From positions 1-59,674 of the forward strand of contig JADDPP010000104.1 in the NCBI GenBank assembly GCA_016781845.1: 59,674 nt of DNA, read 5' to 3'. Position numbers and translations under genes: made by a program. The stretch's first letter is position 1, and each line of letters starts with the position of its first letter. The notes under the pieces were generated by a model that was given only the letters and a program-made list of their open reading frames with translations, had not been told where the DNA came from and made no database searches. This stretch comes from Rubrobacter sp. GTDB lineage: Bacteria > Chloroflexota > Chloroflexia > Thermobaculales > Thermobaculaceae. Shown in pieces: positions 34,000 through 42,062 of this stretch.

Positions 34000-34044
34000 G
34001 GCGCTCAGAGAAGCCCCACAGCATACGTAGTAGCGAGGATTCCT

Positions 34045-35358
34045 TTGGCTGAGCTCAGGCCGATAAAGCCGCTCCTGTACAACCCCAGCGTGGTGGGCGA
34101 TGTCTCCAACGTCATCACCCCGCCTTACGATGTCATCTCTCCCGCGGAGCAGGACATGTACCGGACGCGGAGTCCGTACAGCGCGATACACATCGAGCTG
34201 CCCGTGGAGGGAGGCGGCGTCGGGCGCTACGAGTACGCGGCGCAGCTGGTACAGCTATGGCAGCAGCAGGGCGCACTGCGGCCGCGCGAGGAGGCGGCTT
34301 TCTTTGTACACCGGCAGGAGTTTGAGGTTCAGGGCGAGGGCTACGCGCGCACCGCACTGCTGGCGGGGGTGAGGCTGGAGCCATGGGAGGCAGGGGTAGT
34401 TCTGCCTCACGAGCGTACCTTCCGCGGTCCGAAGCAGGACCGCCTCGAGCTGCTGCGCGCCACGGCAGTGACCCCCAGCTCCGTGTTCAGCCTGTATGAG
34501 CAGCCTGCAGCTGTGCGGCAGGTTATCGAAGCCACGACGAGGACGGAACCCATCTACACCGCAACCGAAGGTGGCGTGGCTCACTCGCTTTGGGCAGTGG
34601 CGGACCCTGCCCAGGTGGACGCTATATCGGATGCCATGGCCGATCGGCAGCTGTACATCGCGGATGGTCACCACCGGTACGAGACGGCGCTGTCGTACCG
34701 CGACGAGCGGCGCGCGTCGGACGGTGTTACCGACCCAGATTGCGCGTACAACTTCCTTGCGATGAGCCTCGTGGCCTTCGATGATCCGGGTTTGGTGGTG
34801 CTGCCCACGCATCGTCTGGTGTCGGGGGTGTCGCAGAACCTGGTGGAGCGCCTGGCGGACTCGCTGTCCAGAGCCTTCCACGTGGAGGTGCTGGATGGGT
34901 ACGCGCGCACTGAGGACAGCCTGAGCGAGTTGCTTGGAGATGGTGCGCCGTACGCATTCGTGTTGTACGATGGCCGGCGGGCGTTGCGCGTGACGGGGGG
35001 CGAGGGCGTGCGGGAGCAGTTGCCGGAGGGACGCTCGGAGGCGTGGCGGGCGCTGGACCTCGCGGCGCTGCACGAGCTGGTGCTGGGCCGGGCGCTGGGA
35101 GTGCCAGCCGACAGACTCGAGGAGCACGTGCGCTACACGCGGGACGTGTCGGGGGCGTTCGGGCAGGTAGACGCTGGACAGGCGCAGCTCGCGGCGTTCG
35201 TCCGTCCGACGAGCGTACACCAGTTGCGCGCGGTGGCGGATGCTCACGACAAGATGCCGCAGAAGAGCACTTACTTCTACCCGAAGTTCCCGGCTGGCCT
35301 GGTCATCAACCGGCTGGACCTGCGGCTGCCCGCCCTGGCCGCGCGGGTGGGCTCATGA
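34045..35358 (+). CDS. DUF1015 family protein
   Basis: A 437-residue protein matching DUF1015 throughout: ITPPYDVISPAEQD near the start, AAFFVHRQEF, LPHERTFRGPKQDRLELLRAT, the histidine-rich DGHHRYETALSYRDE, and YFYPKFPAGLVI at the end. Family members are often annotated as uncharacterised or as putative SerC-related proteins; the conserved His cluster suggests a metal site. The ORF begins at 33922, inside its promoter, so the true start is downstream; I use the TTG at 34045, with GAGGA before it. Its TGA overlaps the start of the following small ORF (ATGA), and hisG comes next. Confidence 0.85.
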   Translation: MAELRPIKPLLYNPSVVGDVSNVITPPYDVISPAEQDMYRTRSPYSAIHIELPVEGGGVGRYEYAAQLVQLWQQQGALRPREEAAFFVHRQEFEVQGEGYARTALLAGVRLEPWEAGVVLPHERTFRGPKQDRLELLRATAVTPSSVFSLYEQPAAVRQVIEATTRTEPIYTATEGGVAHSLWAVADPAQVDAISDAMADRQLYIADGHHRYETALSYRDERRASDGVTDPDCAYNFLAMSLVAFDDPGLVVLPTHRLVSGVSQNLVERLADSLSRAFHVEVLDGYARTEDSLSELLGDGAPYAFVLYDGRRALRVTGGEGVREQLPEGRSEAWRALDLAALHELVLGRALGVPADRLEEHVRYTRDVSGAFGQVDAGQAQLAAFVRPTSVHQLRAVADAHDKMPQKSTYFYPKFPAGLVINRLDLRLPALAARVGS

Positions 35359-35486
35359 GCCGAAGGCCGCCGAGGCGCGAGCCAGCTCTCCTCGGTGCGG
35401 GCAGGATAGCGGCGATAGTGCTTGTCCTCGTGCTCGTACTCTCTCTCCTGGCGCAGACGTGCGCGCCTGCGACTGTCGGAGCCTGA
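35355..35486 (+). CDS. 43-residue single-pass membrane ORF
   Basis: This short ORF is too small for the supplied track as a separate gene; there it appears only as the tail of a shadow ORF. Its ATG overlaps the DUF1015 stop (ATGA, 35355-35358) and its TGA ends four bases before the GTG of hisG. It has a basic N-terminus (MSRRPPRREP) then one hydrophobic helix (IAAIVLVLVLVLSLLAQTCA). The coupling on both sides and the clean membrane segment argue that it is translated. The cysteine does not fit a lipobox well. Function unknown. Confidence 0.55.
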   Translation: MSRRPPRREPALLGAGRIAAIVLVLVLVLSLLAQTCAPATVGA

Positions 35487-35490
35487 CGCG

Positions 35491-36363
35491 GTGGGTGAAG
35501 CGCGCAGGATACGCCTGGCGATGCAGCGACAGGGGCGGCTCACCGAGGGCACCCTGAGCCTGCTGCGCGGCGTCGGGCTGCAGTTCGAGAGCTACCAGCA
35601 GCGGCTGCTCACGCCGTGCCGCAACTTCCCGCTCGACATCCTGTATGGGCGCGACGACGATATACCGGAGTACGTCGCGGATGGGACGGTTGACCTCGGC
35701 ATAGTCGGGCGCAACATAATCGCGGAGAAGGGGGCGCACGTCGAGGAGCTGCTGAGCCTGGGGTTCGGTTACTGCTCGCTCGTCGTGGCGGTGCCCAACG
35801 AGTCGTCAGTGCAGTGCGCGGAGGAGCTGGCAGGGCATCGCATCGCCACTTCGTATCCCCATTCCTCTCAGGCGTACTTCGAGCGGCTGGGCGTGGATGT
35901 GGAGCTCGTGGAGCTATCCGGCTCCGTTGAGGTCGCGCCCGCCCTGGGCATCGCGTCCGCCATCGTGGACCTGACCGCGACCGGGAGCACTCTCGTCCTG
36001 AACGACCTGCGGCAGATAGCGACGGTGCTGGAGTCGGAGGCGGTGCTGGTCGCGAACCCGGCGAGTCTGGGGGATCCGGGCGTCGAGCGGGAGATAGACC
36101 GGCTGCTTCTCAGGATACGGAGCTCGCTCGCAGCGAAGCGGTACAAGTACATCCTGATGAACGCACCCGTGGCCTCGCTGCCGGCCATACGCGAGATCAC
36201 ACCCGGCCTCAAGATGCCCACGGTGGTTCCGCTTGCCGACCCCCAGTGGGTCGCGGTACACACGGTCATCGCGGAGAACGAGTTCTGGGAGATTATCGAG
36301 CGGCTGCGGGAGGCGGGGGCGTCCGAGATACTTGTGATGCCCGTCGAGAAGCTGTTGATGTAG
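35491..36363 (+). CDS. hisG: ATP phosphoribosyltransferase, long form
   Basis: First committed enzyme of histidine synthesis: joins ATP and PRPP. The 290-residue length and a C-terminal ACT-like part (IAENEFWEIIERLREAGASEILVMPVEKL) show the long form, which is feedback-inhibited by histidine and does not need HisZ. Visible motifs are IRLAMQRQGRLTEGTLSLLR, VDLGIVGRNI, and DLTATGSTLVLNDLRQI at the PRPP loop. The ORF runs upstream to 35422, but homology starts at the GTG at 35491, four bases after the small membrane ORF. It opens the his gene run, which is hisG-D-C-B-H-A-F-I. The 122 bases to hisD hold no obvious feature. Confidence 0.93.
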   Translation: MGEARRIRLAMQRQGRLTEGTLSLLRGVGLQFESYQQRLLTPCRNFPLDILYGRDDDIPEYVADGTVDLGIVGRNIIAEKGAHVEELLSLGFGYCSLVVAVPNESSVQCAEELAGHRIATSYPHSSQAYFERLGVDVELVELSGSVEVAPALGIASAIVDLTATGSTLVLNDLRQIATVLESEAVLVANPASLGDPGVEREIDRLLLRIRSSLAAKRYKYILMNAPVASLPAIREITPGLKMPTVVPLADPQWVAVHTVIAENEFWEIIERLREAGASEILVMPVEKLLM

Positions 36364-36485
36364 GCGTGTGAGTTCGGCATGGCGTGGCGGGGTTGCTGTG
36401 GTGCAGGCGTCGGGCTCTCTACCGAACGTAGGTGGCGAGATACGGGCTGGATTGTTAGCTTCTGTAAAGAGGGTGGAAGAGATAT

Positions 36486-37787
36486 TTGGCGGCTGCGGTA
36501 GCGATTTCGATTGATAGACTGAGTACACTCGCAGCGGTGGAGCGCCAACGGCTGCTCAGGCGGGCGGGGACGATGCCGGGGCACGTGCTGCCAGCGGTGC
36601 GCGAGATCGTCCGCGGCGTGCGGGAGCGGGGGGACGAAGCGCTGCTTGAGTACACGCATCGCTTCGACGGGGTCCATCTGGAGCGGCTGGAGGTCGGGCC
36701 GGACGAGTACGAGGATGCGATTCGGGCGGTCGAGCCGGGCGTGCTGAGCGCGCTTCAGGTGGCTATGGACAACATCCAGACCTTCCACGAGGCGCAGTTG
36801 CAGCCGCAGCCGGTGGTGGAGACACGGCCCGGTGTGCGGGTCTGGCGTGAGTGGCGTCCGATAGACCGCGTCGGCGTGTACGTGCCGGGCGGCGGGGCGG
36901 TGTATCCCTCCTCGGTGCTGATGAACGCGGTGCCAGCGCGCGTGGCGGGCTGTCCGCAAATAATAGCCTGCTCTCCCCCGAACGAGTACGGCCAGATTCC
37001 GCCGGAGACCCTGGCGGCGGCGAGCATGGCGGGGGTAACGCGCTTCTTCAAGCTGGGCGGCGCGCAGGCGGTGGCGGCGATGGCGTACGGCACCCAGACC
37101 GTGCCCCAGTGCCTCAAGCTGTACGGCGCGGGCAGCATCTGGGTCACGGCGGCGAAGCTGGAGGTGTTCGGAGACGCGGACATTGACGCGCCCGCCGGGC
37201 CGTCCGAGATACTCATCGTCGCGGATGAGACGCCGGACCCCAGCATGCTGGCGGCGGACCTGCTGGCGCAGAGCGAGCACGGGCCGGACTCGGCCTCGGT
37301 GCTCGTCACCACATCGGTCGAGCTCGGAGAGGCCGTCGCAGCCGAGGTAGGGCGCCAGTTGCAGGAGCTGCCGCTGCGAGAACGGACGGCGGAGGCGCTG
37401 CGGAAGTACGGCCGTATCCTGCTCGTGGACACGCTCCACGAGGCGGTGGAGTTCGCCAACGAGTACGCGCCAGAGCACCTGGAGGTTGCGACCGAAGAGC
37501 CAGAGAGTCTGCTGCCGCTCATCAGGAACGCGGGCTCGATCTTTCTGGGCACGCACGCGCCCGTGGCGAGTGGGGATTACGCGACGGGCGCCAACCACGT
37601 GCTTCCCACGGGCGGCGCAGCCAAAACCTTCGGCCCCCTCTCGGTCGAGAGCTTCGGACGGTGGGTCCAGGTGCAGAGCGTATCGCGCGAGGGCCTGATG
37701 GGGCTGCGCGAGGCGCTTGTGGCGCTCGCCGAGGCGGAGGGACTCGACGGGCACGCACGGTCGGTGGATATGAGGTTCGAGCGGTAG
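36486..37787 (+). CDS. hisD: Histidinol dehydrogenase
   Basis: Zinc-dependent enzyme that oxidises L-histidinol to histidine in two NAD-dependent steps. The 433-residue length is normal. Motifs seen: YVPGGGAVYPSSVLMNAVPA (nucleotide region), GPSEILIVADE, DLLAQSEHGPDSASVLVT with the zinc-binding histidine, EYAPEHLEV, and NHVLPTGGAAKTFGPLSVE. The start is a TTG with GGTGG and GGAAGAG upstream; ATT or a later start cannot be excluded. It lies between hisG and hisC and is separated from hisC by about 98 bases. Confidence 0.94.
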   Translation: MAAAVAISIDRLSTLAAVERQRLLRRAGTMPGHVLPAVREIVRGVRERGDEALLEYTHRFDGVHLERLEVGPDEYEDAIRAVEPGVLSALQVAMDNIQTFHEAQLQPQPVVETRPGVRVWREWRPIDRVGVYVPGGGAVYPSSVLMNAVPARVAGCPQIIACSPPNEYGQIPPETLAAASMAGVTRFFKLGGAQAVAAMAYGTQTVPQCLKLYGAGSIWVTAAKLEVFGDADIDAPAGPSEILIVADETPDPSMLAADLLAQSEHGPDSASVLVTTSVELGEAVAAEVGRQLQELPLRERTAEALRKYGRILLVDTLHEAVEFANEYAPEHLEVATEEPESLLPLIRNAGSIFLGTHAPVASGDYATGANHVLPTGGAAKTFGPLSVESFGRWVQVQSVSREGLMGLREALVALAEAEGLDGHARSVDMRFER

Positions 37788-37885
37788 GGACCGAGGTGAG
37801 ATGGGCGCGCGGGGCGCCGCCTGCAACCGCGATGTTCGCAGTGGCGTACTATCCATGAGTTATGAGCTGTCGGTGAGGTAAAGAG

Positions 37886-39010
37886 GTGATTGAACAGGGA
37901 TCAGGGCTGGAGTCATATTTCAGGAGGCACGTGAGGGAGCTGCAGCCGTACGTGCCCCCCGAAGCGCTGGAGATTCTCGCGCGGCGGCACGGGCTGGACC
38001 CGGACCATGTGGCGAAGCTGGACTTCAACGAGAACCCGTACGGGCCATCGCCGCTCGTCCTCGAGGCGCTGGCGAACCTGCGCCATCTTCACCTTTACCC
38101 TGACCCTGTTGCCGGGGAGCTGAGGGCGGAAGTGTCAGACTACGCGGACGTGGACTCGGACCGGATACTCGTCGGCGCAGGAGCGGACGAGATTATCAGC
38201 CTGCTCGTACACCTCTTCGTGGAGCCGGGCGACGCGGTCCTCGACGTGACGCCCACATACAGTATGTACGGCGGCGTGACGCTGCAGAACGCGGGCAGGG
38301 TGGTGCATGTACCGCGCGGGGATCGCTTCGAGGTGGATGTCCCGGCGACACTCGAGGCGATGGAGCGGGAGCGCGTCAAGATGGTGTGGGTCTGCTCGCC
38401 AAACAACCCCACCGGGAACCTCGCGACGGAGGCAGAGGTGCTGCCCCTGCTGGAGACCGGTGTGCCAGTCGTGGTGGATGAGGCGTACCACGAGTTCAGC
38501 GGGCACACCTTCGCGCGCTTCCTCGACAAGTACCCGAACCTCATCATCATGCGCACCTTCAGCAAGCTGGCGGGGCTGGCAGGGCTTCGGGTCGGGTACG
38601 TGCTGGCGAACGAGGAAGTCATCGCCCACGCGAACAAGATCAAGCTGCCCTTCAACGTGACCCTTGCCGGACAGGTCGCGGCGCTCGCAGCGTTGCGGGA
38701 CCGGGAGCGGCTGCGGGCGAACCTTCAGGCGCTCCTGTCCGAGCGCGAGCGTATGGTGGCGTTGTTGCGGGAGCAGGGGGAGTTGAAGCCTTATCCGTCA
38801 GATGCGAACTTCATCCTTTGCGAGGCGCGGGGTGGGAACGCGAAGGCGCTGCACGCGCAGCTGGCGGGGGAGGGCGTGTTCGTGCGCTACTTCCCGAAGC
38901 CACGCATAGACACCTGCCTTCGCATCTCCGTGGGCAGGCCGCAGGACACGGACCGGCTGCTGGCGGCGGTATCGAGGCTGCGGCCTGCCAAAGAGGCGGT
39001 GCGTGTATGA
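37886..39010 (+). CDS. hisC: Histidinol-phosphate aminotransferase
   Basis: PLP enzyme that makes L-histidinol phosphate from imidazole acetol phosphate and glutamate. It has 374 residues and fold-type I motifs: DFNENPYGPSP at 46-56, GAGADEII, CSPNNPTGN at 170-178, VVVDEAYHEF (Asp198), and the PLP lysine in TFSKLAGLAGLRVGY (Lys227). The GTG start has GAGG seven bases upstream. Its stop overlaps the hisB start by ATGA, so hisC and hisB are translationally coupled. Confidence 0.93.
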   Translation: MIEQGSGLESYFRRHVRELQPYVPPEALEILARRHGLDPDHVAKLDFNENPYGPSPLVLEALANLRHLHLYPDPVAGELRAEVSDYADVDSDRILVGAGADEIISLLVHLFVEPGDAVLDVTPTYSMYGGVTLQNAGRVVHVPRGDRFEVDVPATLEAMERERVKMVWVCSPNNPTGNLATEAEVLPLLETGVPVVVDEAYHEFSGHTFARFLDKYPNLIIMRTFSKLAGLAGLRVGYVLANEEVIAHANKIKLPFNVTLAGQVAALAALRDRERLRANLQALLSERERMVALLREQGELKPYPSDANFILCEARGGNAKALHAQLAGEGVFVRYFPKPRIDTCLRISVGRPQDTDRLLAAVSRLRPAKEAVRV

Positions 39011-39606
39011 TCGAGCAAGCGGCGCCCAGAACGGGGGGAGCGGAGCGGAGCACGTCGGAAACCGACGTGCGAGCGAGTGTGAACCTCGACGGGAAGGGTG
39101 AGGCGTCGGTGAGCACTGGCGTGCCGTTCCTCGACCATATGCTTCACGCACTCTCAAAGCACTCCCGCATCAGCATCAGTGTACAGGCGCGCGGTGATGT
39201 GGAGATAGATGACCATCACACTGTAGAGGACGTGGCGCTGACGCTCGGACGGGCGCTGCGGGGGGCGCTGGGTGACAGGACCGGTATCGCCCGGTTCGGC
39301 CATGCTTATGCGCCACTGGACGAGGCGCTGGCGCGGGTGGTCGTGGACATCTCGGGGCGGCCGTACGCGGTGTACCGCGCCGATGGCTTAGGGCCGTACG
39401 TGGGAACCTTCCAGACGTACCTGGCCGCGCACTTCTTCCGCTCGCTGGCGCAGGAGGCAGGTATGGCACTCCACGTCGAGCTTCTGTACGGCGCAGACCC
39501 GCATCACTCCATCGAGGCGATGTTCAAGGCGCTCGCGCTCGCGCTGAAGGCCGCTGTCGCGGTGGTAGGGGGCGGGGTGCCCTCAACGAAGGGGGCTCTG
39601 GATTGA
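39007..39606 (+). CDS. hisB: Imidazoleglycerol-phosphate dehydratase
   Basis: Makes imidazole acetol phosphate. This 199-residue protein is the monofunctional form, without the histidinol-phosphatase domain of enteric HisB. The two manganese-binding motifs are present: DHMLHALSKHS, DDHHTVEDVALTLG, and the second-half HFFRSLAQEAG and DPHHSIEAMFKALA. The ORF track shows a frame running upstream to 38818, but that region lies inside hisC; the ATG at 39007, overlapping the hisC stop by ATGA, is the start. A histinol-phosphate phosphatase is not seen in this window. Confidence 0.94.
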   Translation: MIEQAAPRTGGAERSTSETDVRASVNLDGKGEASVSTGVPFLDHMLHALSKHSRISISVQARGDVEIDDHHTVEDVALTLGRALRGALGDRTGIARFGHAYAPLDEALARVVVDISGRPYAVYRADGLGPYVGTFQTYLAAHFFRSLAQEAGMALHVELLYGADPHHSIEAMFKALALALKAAVAVVGGGVPSTKGALD

Positions 39607-40214
39607 AGAGGGTCGCGGTCCTCGACTACGGTGCGGGCAATGTGTACAGCGTGTGCCGGGCACTTGAAAAGGCGGGTGCGAGCGTCGTGCTTACGGGCGA
39701 CGCGGAGGTGCTGCGCGCGGCGGACGGTATCGTGTTCCCTGGGCAGGGGTCCGCGGCGTCCGCGATGGAAGGGCTGAACGCCTCGGGGCTGTCAGACGTG
39801 CTGCGCGAGCACGTGAGGGCGGACAGGCCCTTACTGGGAGTGTGCCTCGGGATGCAGATCTTCTTCGGAGCGAACGAGGAAGGCCCGAGCCGCGGACTCG
39901 AACTGCTTCCCGGTGAGGTGGTTCTGATGCGCGGAGAGCGCCGGGTGCCTCACATGGGCTGGAACAACCTGCGCGTCTGTAATGGCTCACAGTTGCTGCG
40001 GGGTATTCCGGACGGAAGCTACGCATACTGGGCGCACTCCTACCAGGTTGTGCCGTCCGAACAGTCAGACATCATCGCGACCAGCGATTACGAGGGCGAG
40101 GTTGTGGCGATAGTCGGTCGCGGCAACCTTGTAGGCACCCAGTTTCATCCTGAGAAGAGCGGTGAGGTTGGCCTCCGCATGTACGAGAACTTCGTAGAGA
40201 TGCTCGGGCGATGA
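39603..40214 (+). CDS. hisH: Imidazole glycerol phosphate synthase, glutaminase subunit
   Basis: Class-I glutaminase that supplies ammonia to HisF. The triad is visible in 203 residues: Cys81 in LLGVCLGMQIFF, His182 and Glu184 in GTQFHPEKSG. It begins LDYGAGNVYSV. The start is a TTG whose last bases overlap the hisB TGA (TTGA, 39603-39606), and its own stop overlaps hisA by ATGA. Coupling of hisH and its partner hisF is broken here by hisA and a repeat element. Confidence 0.94.
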   Translation: MKRVAVLDYGAGNVYSVCRALEKAGASVVLTGDAEVLRAADGIVFPGQGSAASAMEGLNASGLSDVLREHVRADRPLLGVCLGMQIFFGANEEGPSRGLELLPGEVVLMRGERRVPHMGWNNLRVCNGSQLLRGIPDGSYAYWAHSYQVVPSEQSDIIATSDYEGEVVAIVGRGNLVGTQFHPEKSGEVGLRMYENFVEMLGR

Positions 40215-40939
40215 TACTCATCCCAGCAGTGGACATCTTGGGTGGCAAGCCCGTGCGCCTCCTCCGCGGCGAGTACGACCGCGTGACGCAGTACGGCGAG
40301 AGCCCGCTCGACGCGGCGCTCCGCTGGAAGGCGGCTGGTGCGCGGTGGCTGCACGTCGTGGACCTCGACGCCGCTCGCACTGGAGATGGGGAGGCCGTGA
40401 ACGGGGAGTCCGTGCGCTCCCTGGTGCAGGAGAGCGGGCTGTGGGTCCAGGTAGGTGGCGGCCTGCGCACGGATGCCGATGTGGAGCGCGTGCTTGGATG
40501 GGGCGCCGAAAGGGCGGTCATCGGAACGGCCGCGGTTGAGGACCCGGAGTTTCTTCGGCGGCTGTGCAAGCGGTATCCTGGCCGTATAGTCGTCGCGTTG
40601 GACTCCAGAGGCGGTGAGGTGACGATGCGCGGCTGGATGGAGAGGTCAGGTAGAAACGTTCACGAGGTAGCGCGGCAGGTGGAGGATGCGGGCGCTTCTC
40701 GCATCCTGTTCACAGTTATCGAGGTGGACGGTGGCCTTGGGGGACCGGACATCGCCGCAATCGAGGAACTGCTCTCGGTGGTTGATGTGCCCATCATAGC
40801 GAGCGGCGGCGTGGGCACGGTCGAGCACCTGGAGTCGCTGGAGCGTACCGGCGTGGAGTCGGTCATCGTTGGCCGGGCGCTGTACGAGGGAACGGTGCCG
40901 GCGGACGTAGTGGCGCAGTATGCGAGCGGTGCGCGGTAG
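40211..40939 (+). CDS. hisA: ProFAR isomerase
   Basis: The (beta-alpha)8 isomerase that converts ProFAR to PRFAR. The 242-residue protein has the HisA signature IPAVDILGGKPVRLLRGEYD with catalytic Asp8, the internal half-repeat VALDSRGGEVTMRGW, and the phosphate sites GGGLRT and SGGVGT. It starts at an ATG overlapping the hisH stop. The next gene, hisF, starts 361 bases on, and the gap holds a MITE-related repeat, an unusual break in a normally tight pair. Confidence 0.93.
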   Translation: MILIPAVDILGGKPVRLLRGEYDRVTQYGESPLDAALRWKAAGARWLHVVDLDAARTGDGEAVNGESVRSLVQESGLWVQVGGGLRTDADVERVLGWGAERAVIGTAAVEDPEFLRRLCKRYPGRIVVALDSRGGEVTMRGWMERSGRNVHEVARQVEDAGASRILFTVIEVDGGLGGPDIAAIEELLSVVDVPIIASGGVGTVEHLESLERTGVESVIVGRALYEGTVPADVVAQYASGAR

Positions 40940-41098
40940 CACGGTATCGTTCGCAGCTTGAGCGGTATCCTCGTTTCGTCCGCACTCTCGCCCGTGGGGT
41001 CGCCCGTTTGAGCAGAGAACTCGCGGATCGCGACCTTTATCCGGAGCGTACCTCGTATCGTCGGTGCTGATAACCTGCGCCCGAAGAGCATTCGTATC

Positions 41099-41212
41099 AG
41101 GCCATTTTCAAGTTGCTGTGGGGGGGAGCGTCTGCCCAGACCCCTGCCAGACGTTGCGTGCAACGTCTCTACGGTCGTGATCCCGCTCAACTGCTGGTCA
41201 TGGGATCGCCCT
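41099..41212 (-). repeat. MITE-related repeat, copy C, inside the his gene run
   Basis: The 26-base core is present in inverse orientation at 41148-41173 (CAGACGTTGCGTGCAACGTC...) and is an exact reverse complement of that in copies A and B. AGGCCATTTTCAAGTTG (41099-41115) corresponds to one end of the MITE. GGTCATGGGATCGCCCT (41196-41212) ends in the same eight outer bases as the other. No target duplication is visible, so this is an old copy. It lies between hisA and hisF. Confidence 0.65.
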
Positions 41213-41300
41213 GCATGCTTCGTGGTATATGATTTAATGTCCCCAGGATGTTATCCCGAAGCTGGGTACGAGATGTTTGTAATCCGGGAGTCAGGTGCAG

Positions 41301-42062
41301 ATGCTCACTAAACGGGTGATACCGTGCATGGATGTGCGCGACGGCAAGGTGGTGAAGAACCTTCGGTATTTCATCGCGCTTCCTGACGCGGGAGACCCGG
41401 TAACGCTGGCGGCGGAGTACAACGCGCAGGGGGCGGATGAGCTGATGTTCCTGGACATCAACGCCTCGCACGAGGGGAGGAAGCTGACGCTGGACCTCGT
41501 CCGGCGGACCGCTGATGAGGTGTTCATACCGCTCACCGTCGCGGGGGGTATCAGCTCCGTCGAGGACATGAGCAACGTGCTGCAGGCAGGCGGCGATAAG
41601 GTGGGAGTCGTGACCGCGGCCGCGGTGAACCCGGCACTCATCACCGAGGGCGCGGTGAGGTTTGGGAGCCAGTGCATCGTCGTGGGTATAGATGCCAGGC
41701 GAGAGGACGACGGTGACTGGTGGGTGTACACGCACGGCGGTCGCAGGGCGGCAGGGCGCAGGGCAGTGCAGTGGGCACGCGAGGCGCAGGAGCGGGGCGC
41801 GGGAGAGTTGCTGGTGACTAGCATGGACCGCGATGGCACCGGCGAGGGTTACGACGTGGAGCTGCTCCGCCGCATCACGGAGGCGGTGACGATTCCCGTG
41901 ATAGCTTCGGGCGGGGTGTCGAGGCCGGAGCACTTCGTGGATGTGGTGCGAAAGGCAAACGTGGACGCGGTGCTCGCGGCCTCCATGTTCCACTACGGAC
42001 ACTACACCGTCGGGCAGGCCAAGGAGTGCATGCGTGACGAGCAGGTGCCGGTGCGCTTGTGA
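41301..42062 (+). CDS. hisF: Imidazole glycerol phosphate synthase, cyclase subunit
   Basis: Cyclase partner of HisH. In 253 residues it keeps the catalytic Asp11 (IPCMDVRDGKVVK) and Asp131 (VGIDARRE), LTSMDRDGTGEGYD and IASGGVSRPEHF. Some usually constant places differ: RYFIALPDAGDP follows the first strand, TVAGGISS replaces the common TVGGGIRS, and VGVVTAAAVNP replaces VSINSAAVxNP in the phosphate-binding region. The ORF begins with GTG-CAG-ATG; I use the ATG at 41301. A TATGAT box lies at 41228-41233 and may provide a separate promoter. The stop overlaps the hisI start. Confidence 0.92.
   Translation: MLTKRVIPCMDVRDGKVVKNLRYFIALPDAGDPVTLAAEYNAQGADELMFLDINASHEGRKLTLDLVRRTADEVFIPLTVAGGISSVEDMSNVLQAGGDKVGVVTAAAVNPALITEGAVRFGSQCIVVGIDARREDDGDWWVYTHGGRRAAGRRAVQWAREAQERGAGELLVTSMDRDGTGEGYDVELLRRITEAVTIPVIASGGVSRPEHFVDVVRKANVDAVLAASMFHYGHYTVGQAKECMRDEQVPVRL

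Noticed and set aside
35868-37856. 662-codon minus-strand ORF
   Set aside because: Antisense to hisG and hisD. The product is rich in Arg and His with no recognisable domain.
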